A stretch of DNA of 64,000 nucleotides from Sciurus carolinensis (taxonomy: Eukaryota > Chordata > Mammalia > Rodentia > Sciuridae): the NCBI RefSeq assembly GCF_902686445.1, contig NC_062222.1, forward strand, positions 133,369,035-133,433,034. Direction: 5' to 3'. The first letter of the stretch is position 1; every line of letters starts with the position of its first letter. A program made the translations under genes and the position numbers. Positions 20,871-32,270 of this stretch are shown here, piece after piece. The notes below the pieces were generated by a model. The model saw only the letters and a program-made list of their open reading frames with translations. It was not told the origin of the DNA and did no database searches.

Positions 20871-21854
20871 GGATCGACAGTTGCAGATGGCAGGTAAGGA
20901 TGCTTCTCAGAAGGAATGCAACTGTCCCCTTATTTTTCAGAGAAGGAATAACACAGAAAATCTAATCATCCTTAGATCTAAAGGCCCGGCCCCCAGAGAA
21001 CCCATTAACTGGCAAATCTGGAAAAACCATGATATATGTGTTCTCTTTTGAGCAGATCCCTTACTATTCCTGAGTGAATCTCTGCCTGAGCCTGTGAGTG
21101 AATGAATTGAATTCCCTTCTGCAATTCCCCATGAGATGAGCCATTCTAGCAGGTTAATGGCTCTGTCATTGTTCCAGGCCCTCAGAGCAAGTGAGCAAGC
21201 TCCAGCAAGCCTTTCCTTATCTGATCTGGTGGTGAGAAGAATCTGAGGATGGCTGCTGGGTGACTAACCACAGCCACTGGGTTGCTGTGTTTGGCTCTCT
21301 GGTGAGAGGAAATGCCTTGTTAAGAAACCACTCAGATGTCCCTCCCCTCTCTGCGGCTCCACACTTTTTCAGTCCCTTCTTCCCACAGGGGACACAAAGC
21401 CCCCTTCCCAAAGCTGCGCCTTAGGTTTTGCTCTTGCAAACAGATGCCTTACAAAGCCAGAAGTAGCCCAAACAGGCAGAAGCAGCAGTCCTCTGGATGA
21501 TTCAAAGTCAGGGATAGAATAACAAAACCACAGCTGTGCTTTTACTCTGGGCTTCCCCTCTGCCATCTCATTGGGTTAGGTGGTCTTGGGGAACATGAGA
21601 GACCCTTGAAGATAAAATACTTAGACGTTTCCACACTCCTTTTGGCAAAGCCTCTGGAATCTGGAAGTGGCTGGGGCTGGTCCCGAGGAGAGGGGTTTCC
21701 CCTGGGGTTCAGTGCCCAGTGAGCCTCTGCTTCTGCCCCCTGCTGGGTGCGGATGTGAACTCAGGAACCCCAGCTGCTTGTTGGTGCTCACTCCACACAT
21801 CACGGTCCCAGGATGCATTTCACATGAGAAGTAGAATTCAGTGCTTGGGAAAAG
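20871..21854. other. Unannotated stretch
   Basis: No exon is supported; short open frames on the minus strand show no family features. Confidence 0.4.
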
Positions 21855-21950
21855 TGTGAAGATCAGTTTCCATGCTCTCTTGAGAGGGAAAATCATTTGC
21901 CTAAATTCACAAAGGTACTCAGCAGCCAAGGAGGTACAAAGTCCTAGCCT
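21855..21950 (-). repeat. MIR fragment
   Basis: 'aatcatttgcctaaattcac' and 'aaggtactcagcagccaagg' fit the reverse complement of the MIR core. It ends at the solo LTR. Confidence 0.45.
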
Positions 21951-21954
21951 TGGA

Positions 21955-22665
21955 CTGTCGCCACCCGTGGCAACAATCTCGCGGTAATTTGTTACCACCT
22001 GCAGCAACAATTGTGCGGGTATTTATCGGAGGTGGACTGGAAACTGAGCTACTTCTATTATCTTTCTCTTAAGTGAGCTGCTTTCTTGCTTGTTCATTAG
22101 TTTATAGAGGAAGAGAAGCTTACTTGCTTTTAGAGGAAGTTTTAGAGGAAGACAGGCTTTGCTTAGAGCTTAGAGGAAGAGAGACTATGCTTATCAGGAA
22201 AAGAGACTTGCTACACTTTCAGAGAGGCTACTATTATCAGAGGAGCTATTTCTTAAAGGTCTGCTGCTTCTTCTTAGAGGTGTGTCCTGCATCCTGCAAT
22301 CTTCATTCTGCGAGCTTAGCAACCTGCATTCTGTAATCTGCCATCGTCAACCCACAACATAGAGGTGCTGCTTATCCTCCGCCCAGCGATCTAGAGGTGT
22401 GGCTTATCCTTTGTGCTTCCTATAGGTGTGTGTCTTATATACCTAAGGCAGCCAATCATCTTAGGATTAGCACAATTGAAGCATGCCCCTTGGTACCAAT
22501 CAAGAAAGAATGAGGAATATCCGTTGACCACTAGCGCAGAGGAGACATTAACTAATCAGGCAGAAGTAGATCAGGCCGTGTTAACACTAACTATGCGCCA
22601 CCTCTTGGCTCAACACCAGTCACCATCTTAGGGTTACCCAAACATGTCTTCTGCGTTGGGCAGCA
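21955..22665 (-). repeat. Probable solo LTR of an endogenous retrovirus (ERVK/IAP-like)
   Basis: Read on the minus strand it has LTR architecture: an inverted-CCAAT region (plus 'gccaatcatc', 22451-22460), a TATATAAG box (plus 22434-22441), a long degenerate array of 'cttcctcta' units in the presumed R region (22090-22290), and a GATAAA-type poly(A) variant (plus 22022-22027) near the 3' edge. No gag, pol or env sequence is adjacent, so it would be a solo LTR. Its ends and a target-site duplication could not be fixed. It has more intact CpGs and promoter motifs than the MaLR relics, so it is probably younger. Confidence 0.55.
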
Positions 22666-23229
22666 TTTCAGTGTCTACTCTAGGGCATGCTGTTGGTCTG
22701 CCTGGCTACCCTGAGCACAGTGGATGTAAAGACCCAGTGATTTAACCCATGAGGTAAGAAGTAATAAACCCTGAAAGCTAAGTTTCTGGCATGTCTGCTC
22801 TTTCTTCTCTTGATCCCTCTGGCCTGCTGCTGTCTGAACCCCAACCCTGAGGGGTGACACCTGGTGTCTCCTGAGGGCTCTGCCCCGGCTCCAGTGAGCT
22901 CCCTGGGCTGCCACCTTTGCCTGCCTGGACCTCACCTTCCTCCTCCAGAAACTCCTTTGGGGACAACAGCTCCCGCCCATCTCTTCCGGCTCTGTGATCC
23001 CCTGTAAAGAAATATCGAGTAACATTTAGCCCTGTCTTCATTAGAAGATTGACTATGAAGCTGAACTAGGTCAGATGGGGACATTTCCTTCTAATGAAAA
23101 ATGATAAAGAATTATGAAGTTCAAGTTGCTCCCAGCTGTTGCACTGGGGAACGTGGGGGACATGAAGCCAGACTCCAGGGAGAGGGGATGAGCCACAGTG
23201 CTTTGGCTCAGAACCAATGAGCCAAAGGG
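22666..23229. other. Unannotated, moderately GC-rich stretch
   Basis: No exon is recognised. Two overlapping minus-strand frames (22675-23041) are probably chance in GC-rich sequence. Confidence 0.4.
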
Positions 23230-23310
23230 AGATAAGTGTGAGCATGTGTGTATGTGCATGCACACACATGCACATGTGCCCACATGTGTGTAAAGAGAGA
23301 GAGAGGTATG
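23230..23310. repeat. TG/CA-rich simple repeat
   Basis: Imperfect alternating purine-pyrimidine (TG)n/(CA)n sequence with a self-complementary core 'tgtgcatgcaca', followed by a short (GA)n run. Confidence 0.85.
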
Positions 23311-23784
23311 CATTGGTCTACAGGATTATAGGGGCTGAATCTCCTGATCTGTCAGTCACAAGCTGGAAATCCAGGGAAGCTGGAGGTATCGCTCATTTGA
23401 ACCCTGAGCCTTAAGGTCCAAGAACCAGATGGTCACTGGCGTAAGTCACAGAAGAGAGAATGTCCTCAAGTGGCATGAGGGTCCTCTGAAAAGGCAAACA
23501 GGATTCCCCAGTCTGTCCTGGGCATTCCACTTCTGTGCAGGAAGGAGGTCTAAAGACATGCTCCTGGAGACCAACGGACTGACAGCCTGGTGCCACCTAG
23601 TACGGCAAGGTCTAGAGGCGAGTGCGGAGGACGGCAGCAGTGACCCAGCAGATCCAGGAGGCCACGAGGACCAGGCTCCAGAATTACTCGCCCACAAGGA
23701 CTCAGCAGGCCCAGCACATGTTTACACACACTCTTCGTCCTGCAGAGAGGCCGGATGTTTCCTCTGACGTCTTCCCCAGCTCCT
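23311..23784. other. Unannotated stretch
   Basis: Several overlapping short frames on both strands; no exon is supported. Confidence 0.4.
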
Positions 23785-23925
23785 GTCACCTTGGACTGTT
23801 TTCACAGTATCCTCCCTTCCTGTCTTCCCTCTCCCCTCTCTCTTAGTAATAGTGCCCTTTCTCTCTCTTCCTCCTCCCTCCCACCAATCCCCTTCTCTTT
23901 CTCCCAAACAATGCCACTTTTCCTG
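23785..23925. repeat. Polypyrimidine-rich tract
   Basis: Plus strand is dominated by C and T ('ttccctctcccctctctctt', 'ctctcttcctcctccctccc'), interrupted near 23850 and 23885. Low-complexity sequence. Confidence 0.8.
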
Positions 23926-24299
23926 TTCAGACCCTGCAGAAAATGCCATGTACATTTATTTTTAAAATGATGACAATGGTGAAATTACCGAAAACCATAA
24001 AAAGCAGTTTAAAAACTAAAAGCTTGAAGTCTTGATGCGCCAATGAAATTATACTAATTTGATATATTCTACAGTTGGGTATTGCCTTTCTCTGTCATGA
24101 GAATAAAATGTTATCTTTTTTTTTCTTTCTTTTAAAAGAAAAGTGGTCTATCAGCATCCTTTTATGATTTCTATGGGTTGTTTCCTTTCTGTAAAGATAG
24201 AATGTTTATTTTCATAGTCATAAAGGAAATTAAGAAATGCCTACACAATTTTTACAGCTCACAGCATATATTAATATCCCAGTTTCTTTTCTTCCCTGC
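23926..24299. other. AT-rich unannotated stretch
   Basis: Contains a T-rich run at 24115-24135. Nothing else is recognised. Confidence 0.4.
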
Positions 24300-24640
24300 C
24301 TGGCTGAGCAAAAGAGACATATAGTCCTCCTTCAATATCTGGGCCAAAGGAGTTCCAAGACCTCTCAGGGTTAGCAAGGCACATGGGTGTACAGTTCCTT
24401 CCATAAAATGGCCTAGGTCTGCACATAACCTTTTCCCCTCCACTTCCATACCTCTAGGTTGCTGATGAGACCTGATGCACTGTCAATGTTATGCTATGCA
24501 AATGCTTGTTATATTGCATTGTCAATTTGGGAATAATGACAATTTAAAAATGTCTGTATATGGTCAAAGCAGAGGTGATTGTTTTCCTGAATATTTTTGA
24601 TCCAACTGGTTGAATCCCTCAGAAGTCTTTAGATTAGATT
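24300..24640 (+). mobile_element. Non-autonomous Tigger/MER2-type DNA transposon relic
   Basis: 'gtcctccttcaatatctggg', 'aaaatggcctaggtctgcac', 'ttgttatattgcattgtcaa' and 'ttgatccaactggttgaatc' follow the order of the pogo-type MER2/Tigger non-autonomous elements. No transposase frame. Old and diverged. Confidence 0.55.
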
Positions 24641-25854
24641 CACTAAATGAAAATTCAATTTTATTATTGTTGAGCACTATTGCAAGGTGATAATATTGAC
24701 CAAATCATCAAGCCGGAAGTCCTGACATACTGTCCACACTCGGAGGAGGGAAGAATTGACCCAATGCCTTCACAGTGTTTTCCTCAATGCTTCCGTTTTA
24801 ACATCAACTGACTTTACACTGGATCAGATCACCTCTGAGGAAGGGTGGGAGGAGACCACGGCAGGAAGGAAACCTGGAGCTCGAGTTGGGCAATGGGGAT
24901 CAGCGTCTCTAAGGACCACTGTGAGGCAGGGCTCTGTGGTGGCAAGTCACCGCCCACCCTCCACTTGCTTCAGGGGCACCAACACTGCTGAGCTAGCAGA
25001 GATCATCCCGCAAGAGCAAAGCAAGAGGGACATAACTCCAGTGAAACTCAGCCCCGCTGCTTTACCCTGGGATGAATAGTAGGGTCCTGAGAGCTGAGAA
25101 GGGAAGGGCCCGATGTGAGGGCCCAAGTGCATGCCACACATCTCTCTGCACTGAGAGTGCTGCCATCTTGCTCACTTCCAGCCCCAGACCACCTCTGGAA
25201 TCCTGCAAGAACATAGGCTCTGAAGGAGACTGTGTGTGCATAGGAAATCAAATTTGCTCCTTGCTCTTTCTTTGACACTCAAAGGCATTACACTCCTAAG
25301 TAAACTAAGAGAAAATTCTCTAGTTCACCAAAAACTTACACAATTAATACATCAACATGTCAATTTTACAAATTCTCTAGCACATTCAAAGGTTGAATAT
25401 AAACCTTAGTCAATTTCTCCACACATCTCAATAAAAGCCCAAACTTAATATGCCGTGTTGTCTTAAGTACCTTAAACACCTTAAAAACACACAAGAGGTT
25501 CACAAATTGTCCCAATTATTATAAAATATATTGTCTCTTCTGCATGCAAACTATGAGAAAATTATGGTTTTTGAAAGCTTGCCCGATGTCTTCATTATTT
25601 ATGAATTGTCATATTTTATTGCATCTTTCCCAGTTATAATGACCTACCAGACATCAAAGGAAAATATTATTGCAAACCAGCTGATTGTTAGCATTCAACA
25701 TTGATGATTACTCAGAACAAGGGACCCCATTGGGGCTTCCAGGTGTTTCTTGGTTTCCTCTAGGAATCAAGGTCAACTCATTTTGTTCCTGGGAATGCCC
25801 ATAACCATGTCTTTTCTTGCAAACAGGTGTCACATTTCTGGCATGAAACGTGAC
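24641..25854. other. Unannotated stretch
   Basis: No exon or named repeat. 25300-25650 is AT-rich. Confidence 0.4.
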
Positions 25855-26230
25855 ATGAACTGAATTGTGTCCTCTCCTAAATTTATATGTTTTGAGTCTT
25901 AACCCCTTGTGCCTCTGAATGTTACTGTATTTGGAGATAAATATTTTAAGCTAAGACATCCAATGTTAAGGCTTCAGCATAGGAATTTCCTGTAAAGATA
26001 ATCAAAGTGAGGTCACTAGGGTGGGCCGTGATCCAATATGACTGGGGTCTGTCTAAGAAGGGGAAATTGGGACACCCAAAGGGATGACCATGTGTGGTCA
26101 CAGGGAGATGTTCACCTATACGCTGGTGAGAGGCCAAGCACAGATTGTCCTTCTCAGCACTGGGGTGATCCCATCCTGACAACACCAGCATCTTGGACCT
26201 CTCAGCCCCCAGGACTGTGAGATGTTGAAT
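25855..26230 (+). repeat. MLT1-type LTR relic
   Basis: 'actgaattgtgtcctctcct', 'gtatttggagataaatattt', 'gtgaggtcactagggtgggc' and 'cagcccccaggactgtgaga' give the MLT1-like order from 5' to near 3' in sense orientation. Old solo LTR. Confidence 0.65.
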
Positions 26231-27485
26231 GGCAGGTGGTTAATGTCCCTTTCTGGGGGCAGCCATAGCAAATGACTTGCAAAATGTTTAACCTTGACTT
26301 ACGCTATAACTCATCATATAATTTTGCATCTCAATACACTGGTTGAATCTTTCAGAGGTTCTATTTTCTAACAGATAAAAGACTGAGTTGAGCTGTCAAC
26401 CTTTCCTTCTGAATTTTGAACAGTCTACCATACAGAAACCCACTCACACTCTGTCTACCCAGTTCCCATTTGCTGCCCCTTGAACTGACTGGCATGCTCT
26501 TCATGCAAACGTGTGCTTGGGAAAGCAGAATGTCACGTGTGTCCATTAGTCCCTCTCTAATGTTAGTTAATTTAAAAATTGCATTTACCCTTCTTTTGTA
26601 TTATAATTGCCATCTTATACATTTTAATGAGATAATTTCCTCTTTCGATGCCTAGCTTTCCTATAGACCCAATTCATTTCAATTAGTTTTAGAGCATATT
26701 TTCTTTTGATGCTCAAATTATTACAATTTGGCCAGTGGGTCTTCTCAAGTCATCTCCTTTATTCTTTCAGAATGACTCTAGACATTTTCAGAGCTTCTTT
26801 GTTTATCTTTTGGCAGCTATGTAGCTCAAACTTCACCCAGGTTTTCTCCATCCTGAGGATTATATCAATTGACCTGCAAAACTTGATTCCCTTTAGCTCA
26901 AGAATGAACTGGTACTGAAGAATAAGCATGGTTGGTTGGCGTGCACAGCACGGGACAGAAGGGTACCTCTGCTGGACCACCCTGGGAATAGAAATAAAAG
27001 CATCTATTTCCATTCAAGGTCGTAAGGTTCACAACTGCATTTCTAATTTGGTTTTAAGATTAGTAAATTATTTTAATTCTTTCACTTCAACATGGCTAAC
27101 ATAGATTTTTCACCCTCAACTGCAAACCTAATAGTCTTCTTTTATTTTTATGTCTCATTGAACAATGTGGTTTTGTAATTATTTTACTGACCCTAAAGAA
27201 TTCAAAGCGACTCATAAAGTACCTCTGTTTATTCTCCCTCAACTGTCAGTATGTCCACAAAGCAATTGGCCGCTTATATACATGATGCCAACAGCAACAC
27301 AGTCAAATCCTATAAAGTTGTACTTAACAAGCTTAAATTGTAATTTACTAAGGATGCAATTTGCAGTCTAAGTGACCTTAACCTGCTGTCTTCACTTTTC
27401 TGGACTTTGCTCAATTCATCTGTAATGTATTTTTTAAACTTGAAAAAGAAGAAGCCAGGACTGAAGTTCAATGATTTAAAAATGA
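26231..27485. other. Unannotated; possible L1M fragment at 26700-26920
   Basis: The 26.70-26.92 kb part ('ggccagtgggtcttctcaag', 'ccaggttttctccatcctga') resembles an old L1 3' untranslated segment; not certain. No exon is recognised. Confidence 0.35.
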
Positions 27486-27492
27486 ATAAGAA

Positions 27493-27579
27493 GGGCTGGG
27501 GTGTAGCAATGATAGAGCACTTTTAGTGTGCATAAGGTGCTGGGCTCCGTTCTCAACGCTGCCAAAGGAAAAAAAAAAT
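27493..27579 (+). repeat. ID SINE
   Basis: 'agggctggggtgtagcaatg' (start and A-box side), 'atagagcacttttagtgtgc', 'gctgggctccgttctcaacg' (B-box side) and an A tail of about 10 bases. Complete but diverged. Confidence 0.8.
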
Positions 27580-28564
27580 AGTCCATAATCAAAACTGCTT
27601 TGTTACCTAAAGGATGTTCACAGAATATTTGTGGAAGAAAGGGCAAGGAACTGGAAGATCTTCTAGTCCTACAGAAAAAAACAAACAAACAAACTTCTTC
27701 CAGTGGTTCTTTTCCCTCCAGAACCTGAAACCTAGAAGGGCTAAACTGTGTGAAGAAAGCACTTCATTCCCTGGAAACAGGTTTGACGTTATATTATAAA
27801 TCACTTACTATGACAAAGGTGAGCTAACTAGGGGAGCGAGCTGTAATGCAGTCTCCTGGGGGGAGGCAGAGAAGCCCTCGCGCTGTCTGGGTAGCTCACA
27901 TCAATTCAGGGCTCCAGCCCCTGATCATGCTCCATTTCTGACATGAAGATGAACTTCACAGACAAGAAGCAACCACTCACCTATGGGCCGGGCTCTCATC
28001 TTTCTCCGCACACCTGTCTGGAAAAGATCCAAACAGAAAGGTCTCTCGGACCTGAGATAAGTCCAGCCCATGAAGGACTGTGGTGCCAGGAGATTTGCCC
28101 TTCAACAGGACACCACGTGGCTGCATTAAGGTGGTGAGTCACACTGGCACTCCTGGACGGTGCTATTCATTCCAGTTCCCAGGAATAACATTCCAAGCTC
28201 TGAATCACCTTTGTTCCCTTTCTAACATAACCAAAAAAAGAAGGCCCATGATGCAGCAGTTTAATTACAGTATGCAAATGTTCATGCCCCCATTCCCTCC
28301 TGAGTTTCCCAGGTCAGTCCTTATTTACAGGGGAGGAGATCACAGCTCAGGAAAGGTACATGGTCAAAGGCAGGGAATGACAGCAAGGGGCAGCCTGCGC
28401 TGGTCCACAACACGGAGGTTGGAAGGGATAAGGGATGAAGGGAGGCACACCCGCTGTCACGTCTGCCACCTTCTAACTCATTCAGTAGACTTAGCTTTGT
28501 TTAAACTGACTCTTTGGCATGCCCCAAGGGTGGAGAGCATACATTGCAAATAAAACAAAGGTTA
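27580..28564. other. Unannotated stretch
   Basis: A short (CAAA)n run occurs at 27677-27693. A 157-codon plus-strand open frame (28080-28553) shows no known domain and is not called. Confidence 0.4.
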
Positions 28565-28765
28565 CGTGGCGGGAAACAAGGGGGAGGAGGCAGAGTATGA
28601 AAGATGGTGGAATGAGACAGACATCATCACCCTATGTACCTGCGTGATTACACGAATGGTGTGAATCTACATCGTGCACAGCCATAGAAACAAAAAGATG
28701 TACCCCGTTTGTGTACAATGAATGAAAATGCAGTCTGTACAAATAAAAAAGTCATAAAAAAAAGT
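28565..28765 (+). mobile_element. LINE-1 3' UTR, severely truncated
   Basis: 'tggaatgagacagacatcat', 'acgaatggtgtgaatctaca' and 'tgtaccccgtttgtgtacaa' match the 3' UTR of the L1 at 4.6-5.3 kb, ending in an A-rich tail. Only the last 200 bases were inserted. Confidence 0.88.
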
Positions 28766-28894
28766 CATACCTAGAAAACTGGGGGAAAAGTAATTTTTAT
28801 ACATTTCCTTTGAATTTGCACACATTCAAGTATACTTTTTGATCTCCTCTTTTAGGGTCAAAACTCATCCACAGTTAAATGTCGAGCAACTCCC

Positions 28895-29600
28895 TCAACA
28901 CACAACTCTGGTCGCACTCCACCCACTCAGACCTGTGAGTCCTTCATGCCTGTACTTTTCCTTTTCCAGAATGCCTCATGCATGGAAGTGTAACATAATG
29001 AATGATGTCTTTTGGATTGATTCACACTGCTGTGTATATCAGTAACTGGGTGTTTTATGACCCTGTTGCATTCTATACTGCACAGCTATTACAGAGTTTG
29101 TTTATTCTTTCATTAGTTTCAGGACATTAAGGTTGTTTCCAGGTTTGGGTGATCGGCAGGAAAACTACTATAAACCTCTACACACATGCTTCTTTGTGCG
29201 TATGGTTTCACTTAACTTAGATACAGGACTGTTGAACTTAGGATGATAATGTATTAACTTTCTAAGACTTTGCCAAACTGTTTTCCAAAGTAACCACATA
29301 ATTTTGCTTTCCTACCTGCAATGCATAAGAGTAGGAATTGGTCTGGAACCTCACTACTCTCTGGTTTGACCATTGTGTTTATTACCATTATTATTCTAAT
29401 TGCTAGGTAATGTCACCTTGCTGTGACTGTGGTTTTGACTTGCACTATCCTGATAACTAAAGTTGTCTTCTCATGTGCTTACTTGTCATTGTCAAGTATT
29501 TTCAGTGACATATTAATTTCAAATTTTCTCTAATTTTAAATGAGTTGCCTTCTGTTTGCTGATTCCAATAAATGATGGCTAAGTTTAGGTTTTTCTACTA
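28895..29600 (-). mobile_element. Old LINE-1 (L1M-type), ORF2 3' part
   Basis: The complement of ORF2 C-terminal coding sequence is clear: 'tgtgtatatcagtaactggg', 'aaggttgtttccaggtttgg', 'gccaaactgttttccaaagt', 'ctcatgtgcttacttgtcat'. All are in the order of an antisense L1 3' end. Frames are broken. Confidence 0.8.
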
Positions 29601-29702
29601 ACTAGGTCAAAGCTAAATATCCAAAATAAGTATGAACAGAATTTGAATTAATGACAGCAAAAGAAAGCTGTTTTAAGAAATCAACAGCTTTACAGTTCTA
29701 GA

Positions 29703-29872
29703 GCAGTGCTTCTGAAAAACTAGTGCATATATAAATCACCTCAGAATCTTGTTAAAGCTGTACATTCTGAGTAGGCATACCAGTGGTGGAACCTGGGAAT
29801 CTGCATTTCTAACCTGATCCTGGGGGGTGCCCTGGCTGTGATCTATGCATTCATTCTGAATAACAGGAGTCC
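29703..29872 (+). mobile_element. MER5A-type hAT transposon relic
   Basis: Begins 'cagtgcttctgaaaaactag', continues 'aatcacctcagaatcttgtt', 'gaacctgggaatctgcattt' and 'ctaacctgatcctggggggt'. This is the MER5A non-autonomous hAT-Charlie element, nearly full length. Confidence 0.8.
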
Positions 29873-30313
29873 TGAAGACCCTGGTTCAAAGCCCTTTTCA
29901 TAACCCCAAAGCTGACCAACATTCATGCACTTAATTTCTCCTTTATTTTTGGAAGAAAAAGAAACATGAAATTAATAAATTCATCAACCATTTACACCTC
30001 TCCCTAAGAGCATAATGCATGGTGCAAGAACTTGACTGTATAACCAGAGAGTCCTAAAACAAATATCTGTCTAAAATTATGTGGTCTTGTTTAATTTTCC
30101 TGGTAAAGAACATGAAAAGATGTTTCCATTTAACGTACTACAATGAGGGAATAATCATATTTACCTGTCATCAGAGCAATCAATTTTGCCTCCAAAATAT
30201 TTGATGAAGTCAGTGGTCACAGTCAAAATATACTGTTTTCCTTCTTATAAACAGTGAATGTGTAGGCACCCTACTTACAAAGCCTCAAAGAAAAGACACA
30301 GGAAATAATGTGA
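29873..30313. other. Unannotated AT-rich stretch
   Basis: No exon or named repeat is recognised. Confidence 0.4.
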
Positions 30314-30862
30314 GTTCAGTAATCCCCCTTTTTATTTGGAATATGTTCCAAGGCCCCAGTGAATATTCAAAACTAAGTATAGTACTAAACTCTATATATA
30401 CTGTAGATTTTTTCTATACATGCCTATCTATGATGAAGTTTAACTTATAAATTGCACCTTGTAAGGTATTAATAGCAGCAATAAATAAGAGAATAATTAT
30501 AGTTATATATTTTATAATGTTTATATGAATGTTTTCTCTGTTTCTCTCTCAGAATATCTTACTGAACTATACTCACCCTTCTGACAGGAAAAATACAAAG
30601 CAAACATTAAGAGGTAAAGCAAGGTAAATGAAGTACATTGCTACTTCAGGTTACTTGAACACAACACTGCCAAACTACAAGTCAGTCTGAGGAGTGAGGA
30701 GGCTACAGTGTGACTAACGGGTGGGTAGTGTATACAGCATGGAAGCACTGGACAAACGATGATTCATACCCAGGGCGGGATGGAGCAGGACACTGTGAGA
30801 CTTCATTATGCTACTTGGAATGACCTGCAATTTAAAACATATGAATTATTTACTTCTGGGCT
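30314..30862 (+). mobile_element. Tigger-family (pogo) non-autonomous DNA transposon
   Basis: 'ttggaatatgttccaaggcc', 'cagaatatcttactgaacta', 'tgggtagtgtatacagcatg', 'ggacaaacgatgattcatac' and 'aatttaaaacatatgaatta' appear in the order of a well-known Tigger-related MITE-like element. It lacks any transposase frame. Confidence 0.75.
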
Positions 30863-31714
30863 ATATTATGCAAAACTTACTTAATATTGTATAGAATAAT
30901 GTTACTCCTTTTTTTTGTTGAAGTCTTCTTCAGGTCTGGAATTTTATTGCATTTCTAGTTATAAAAGGATGAAAACCTGGCTAACTCAGAGAAGGAAGTT
31001 GCCTATGATCTAGGTCATGTAGTCACTGGCTACATGTGTTTGAGGGTTTTGTATGTGTTAAGGGTATAGCCAGTTTACACAGAGGCTGTGGTGATTTCAG
31101 CAAGAGATTGTCCCTCTCAATATGTCCCAAGGCAGACAGGATACACACAAAGATTCATGAATAAGTAAAGGAATTTGGTGGGAGATGGAGGGATGTTGTT
31201 AACAAATATTTATTTTACTTTGGTATACAGAAATTTATTCATGCCTAATGTGAATTTTTGGAAATTAAAGCAAAGCAAAATGTTGAAAAGAAAAATATTT
31301 TTAAATCATTCACCAAGAAGTCTCTCCTCTAAAAGCAATCCCTGTAATAACGTGTCTGTGTTCTTTCTCACTTGGTAGGTTTCTGTTCTTTGTACTTTCT
31401 CCATGATTATAATTATATTTTATGCAACATCTTATGGATGAATTTTTCCACTTCACATTTTACCAAATATTTTCCAAATTTTAAATGCTTCTAACGCATT
31501 CATACTGTAAAGTGAGCATACATGGAGATAGTTTTCTCATGTAGATGATTTCCAATTAGAAGTCTATTATACACAAAGCGGAAATGTGTATTTTTGTGTA
31601 TAAAATTTGTCATGAATTTTGGGGGCTTATTTTCTTGCAGAAGAATATCTATAGAAAAATTTCTGAATTAAAAATTAAATGTTAGAAGTACCCTCAAACT
31701 CAAAAGTATTTATT
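30863..31714. other. AT-rich stretch, possible old LINE remnants
   Basis: 31375-31680 has the look of antisense L1M sequence but no diagnostic motif. No exon is supported. Confidence 0.35.
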
Positions 31715-31809
31715 TGGTGTTTGTTTGTTTGTTGTCATATTGTGGATCAGACCCCAGGGCTTCAGGCGAGTTAGGCACAAGCTCTACCACTCAACTACCT
31801 CCCATGCCC
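31715..31809 (-). repeat. ID SINE
   Basis: The complement of the ID B-box region ('gaccccagggcttcaggcga') and A-box region ('agctctaccactcaactacc') follows a (gttt)n run that is the complement of the SINE's A-rich tail. Minus orientation, diverged. Confidence 0.75.
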
Positions 31810-32017
31810 ACCCTAAGGGCCTGTTTTCGGTGAATACCTGTGTGCTGTGCACTGGAGAGAACCCCCAAATTGATGCTACAAACTCCTGGAAGCTTTAAAG
31901 CATCAACTCTCAGGAGCACTTCTCATTCCAAGTTCCTTTCCCCCAATTTAGAATACAATGTCTGCTTTCAAGTTCATCTAGAACTTTTCTAATACTGAGC
32001 AAAGCATCATGGACAGT

Positions 32018-32270
32018 AAAAGTAGAGAGAGAAAGGGCAAAGAGAGACAGAAAAGGAAAAGGAGAGGCGAGAGGGGAGGAGAGAGAGAGAAAAAGGGAAA
32101 AGTAAGAGGAGAGGAAGAGAGGGCAGGGGAGGAGAGGAAAGGGGAACGGGGAACAGAGAGGAGTGCGGAGGAGAGATGAAGGGAAAGGAGAGAGAAGAGA
32201 GAAGGGGAGGGGTGAAAAGGGGAGAAAGAAGAAAGGACAGAACAGAACAGAAGAGTAGAAAACAGAAGAG
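32018..32270. repeat. Polypurine (GA-rich) tract, about 250 bp
   Basis: Plus strand is almost pure A+G ('aaaaggaaaaggagaggcga', 'ggggaggagagaggagagga'-like units) with few pyrimidine interruptions. Two long minus-strand frames here are artefacts of the low complexity. Candidate triplex-forming sequence. Confidence 0.9.

Noticed and set aside
22090..22290. CRISPR-like array of 'ttagaggaag' units
   Set aside because: Repeats are short, irregular and lack unique spacers of constant length; the context is a mammalian LTR.
28080..28553. 157-codon plus-strand open frame
   Set aside because: No family motif, overlapping frames on the same strand, no splice or promoter context.
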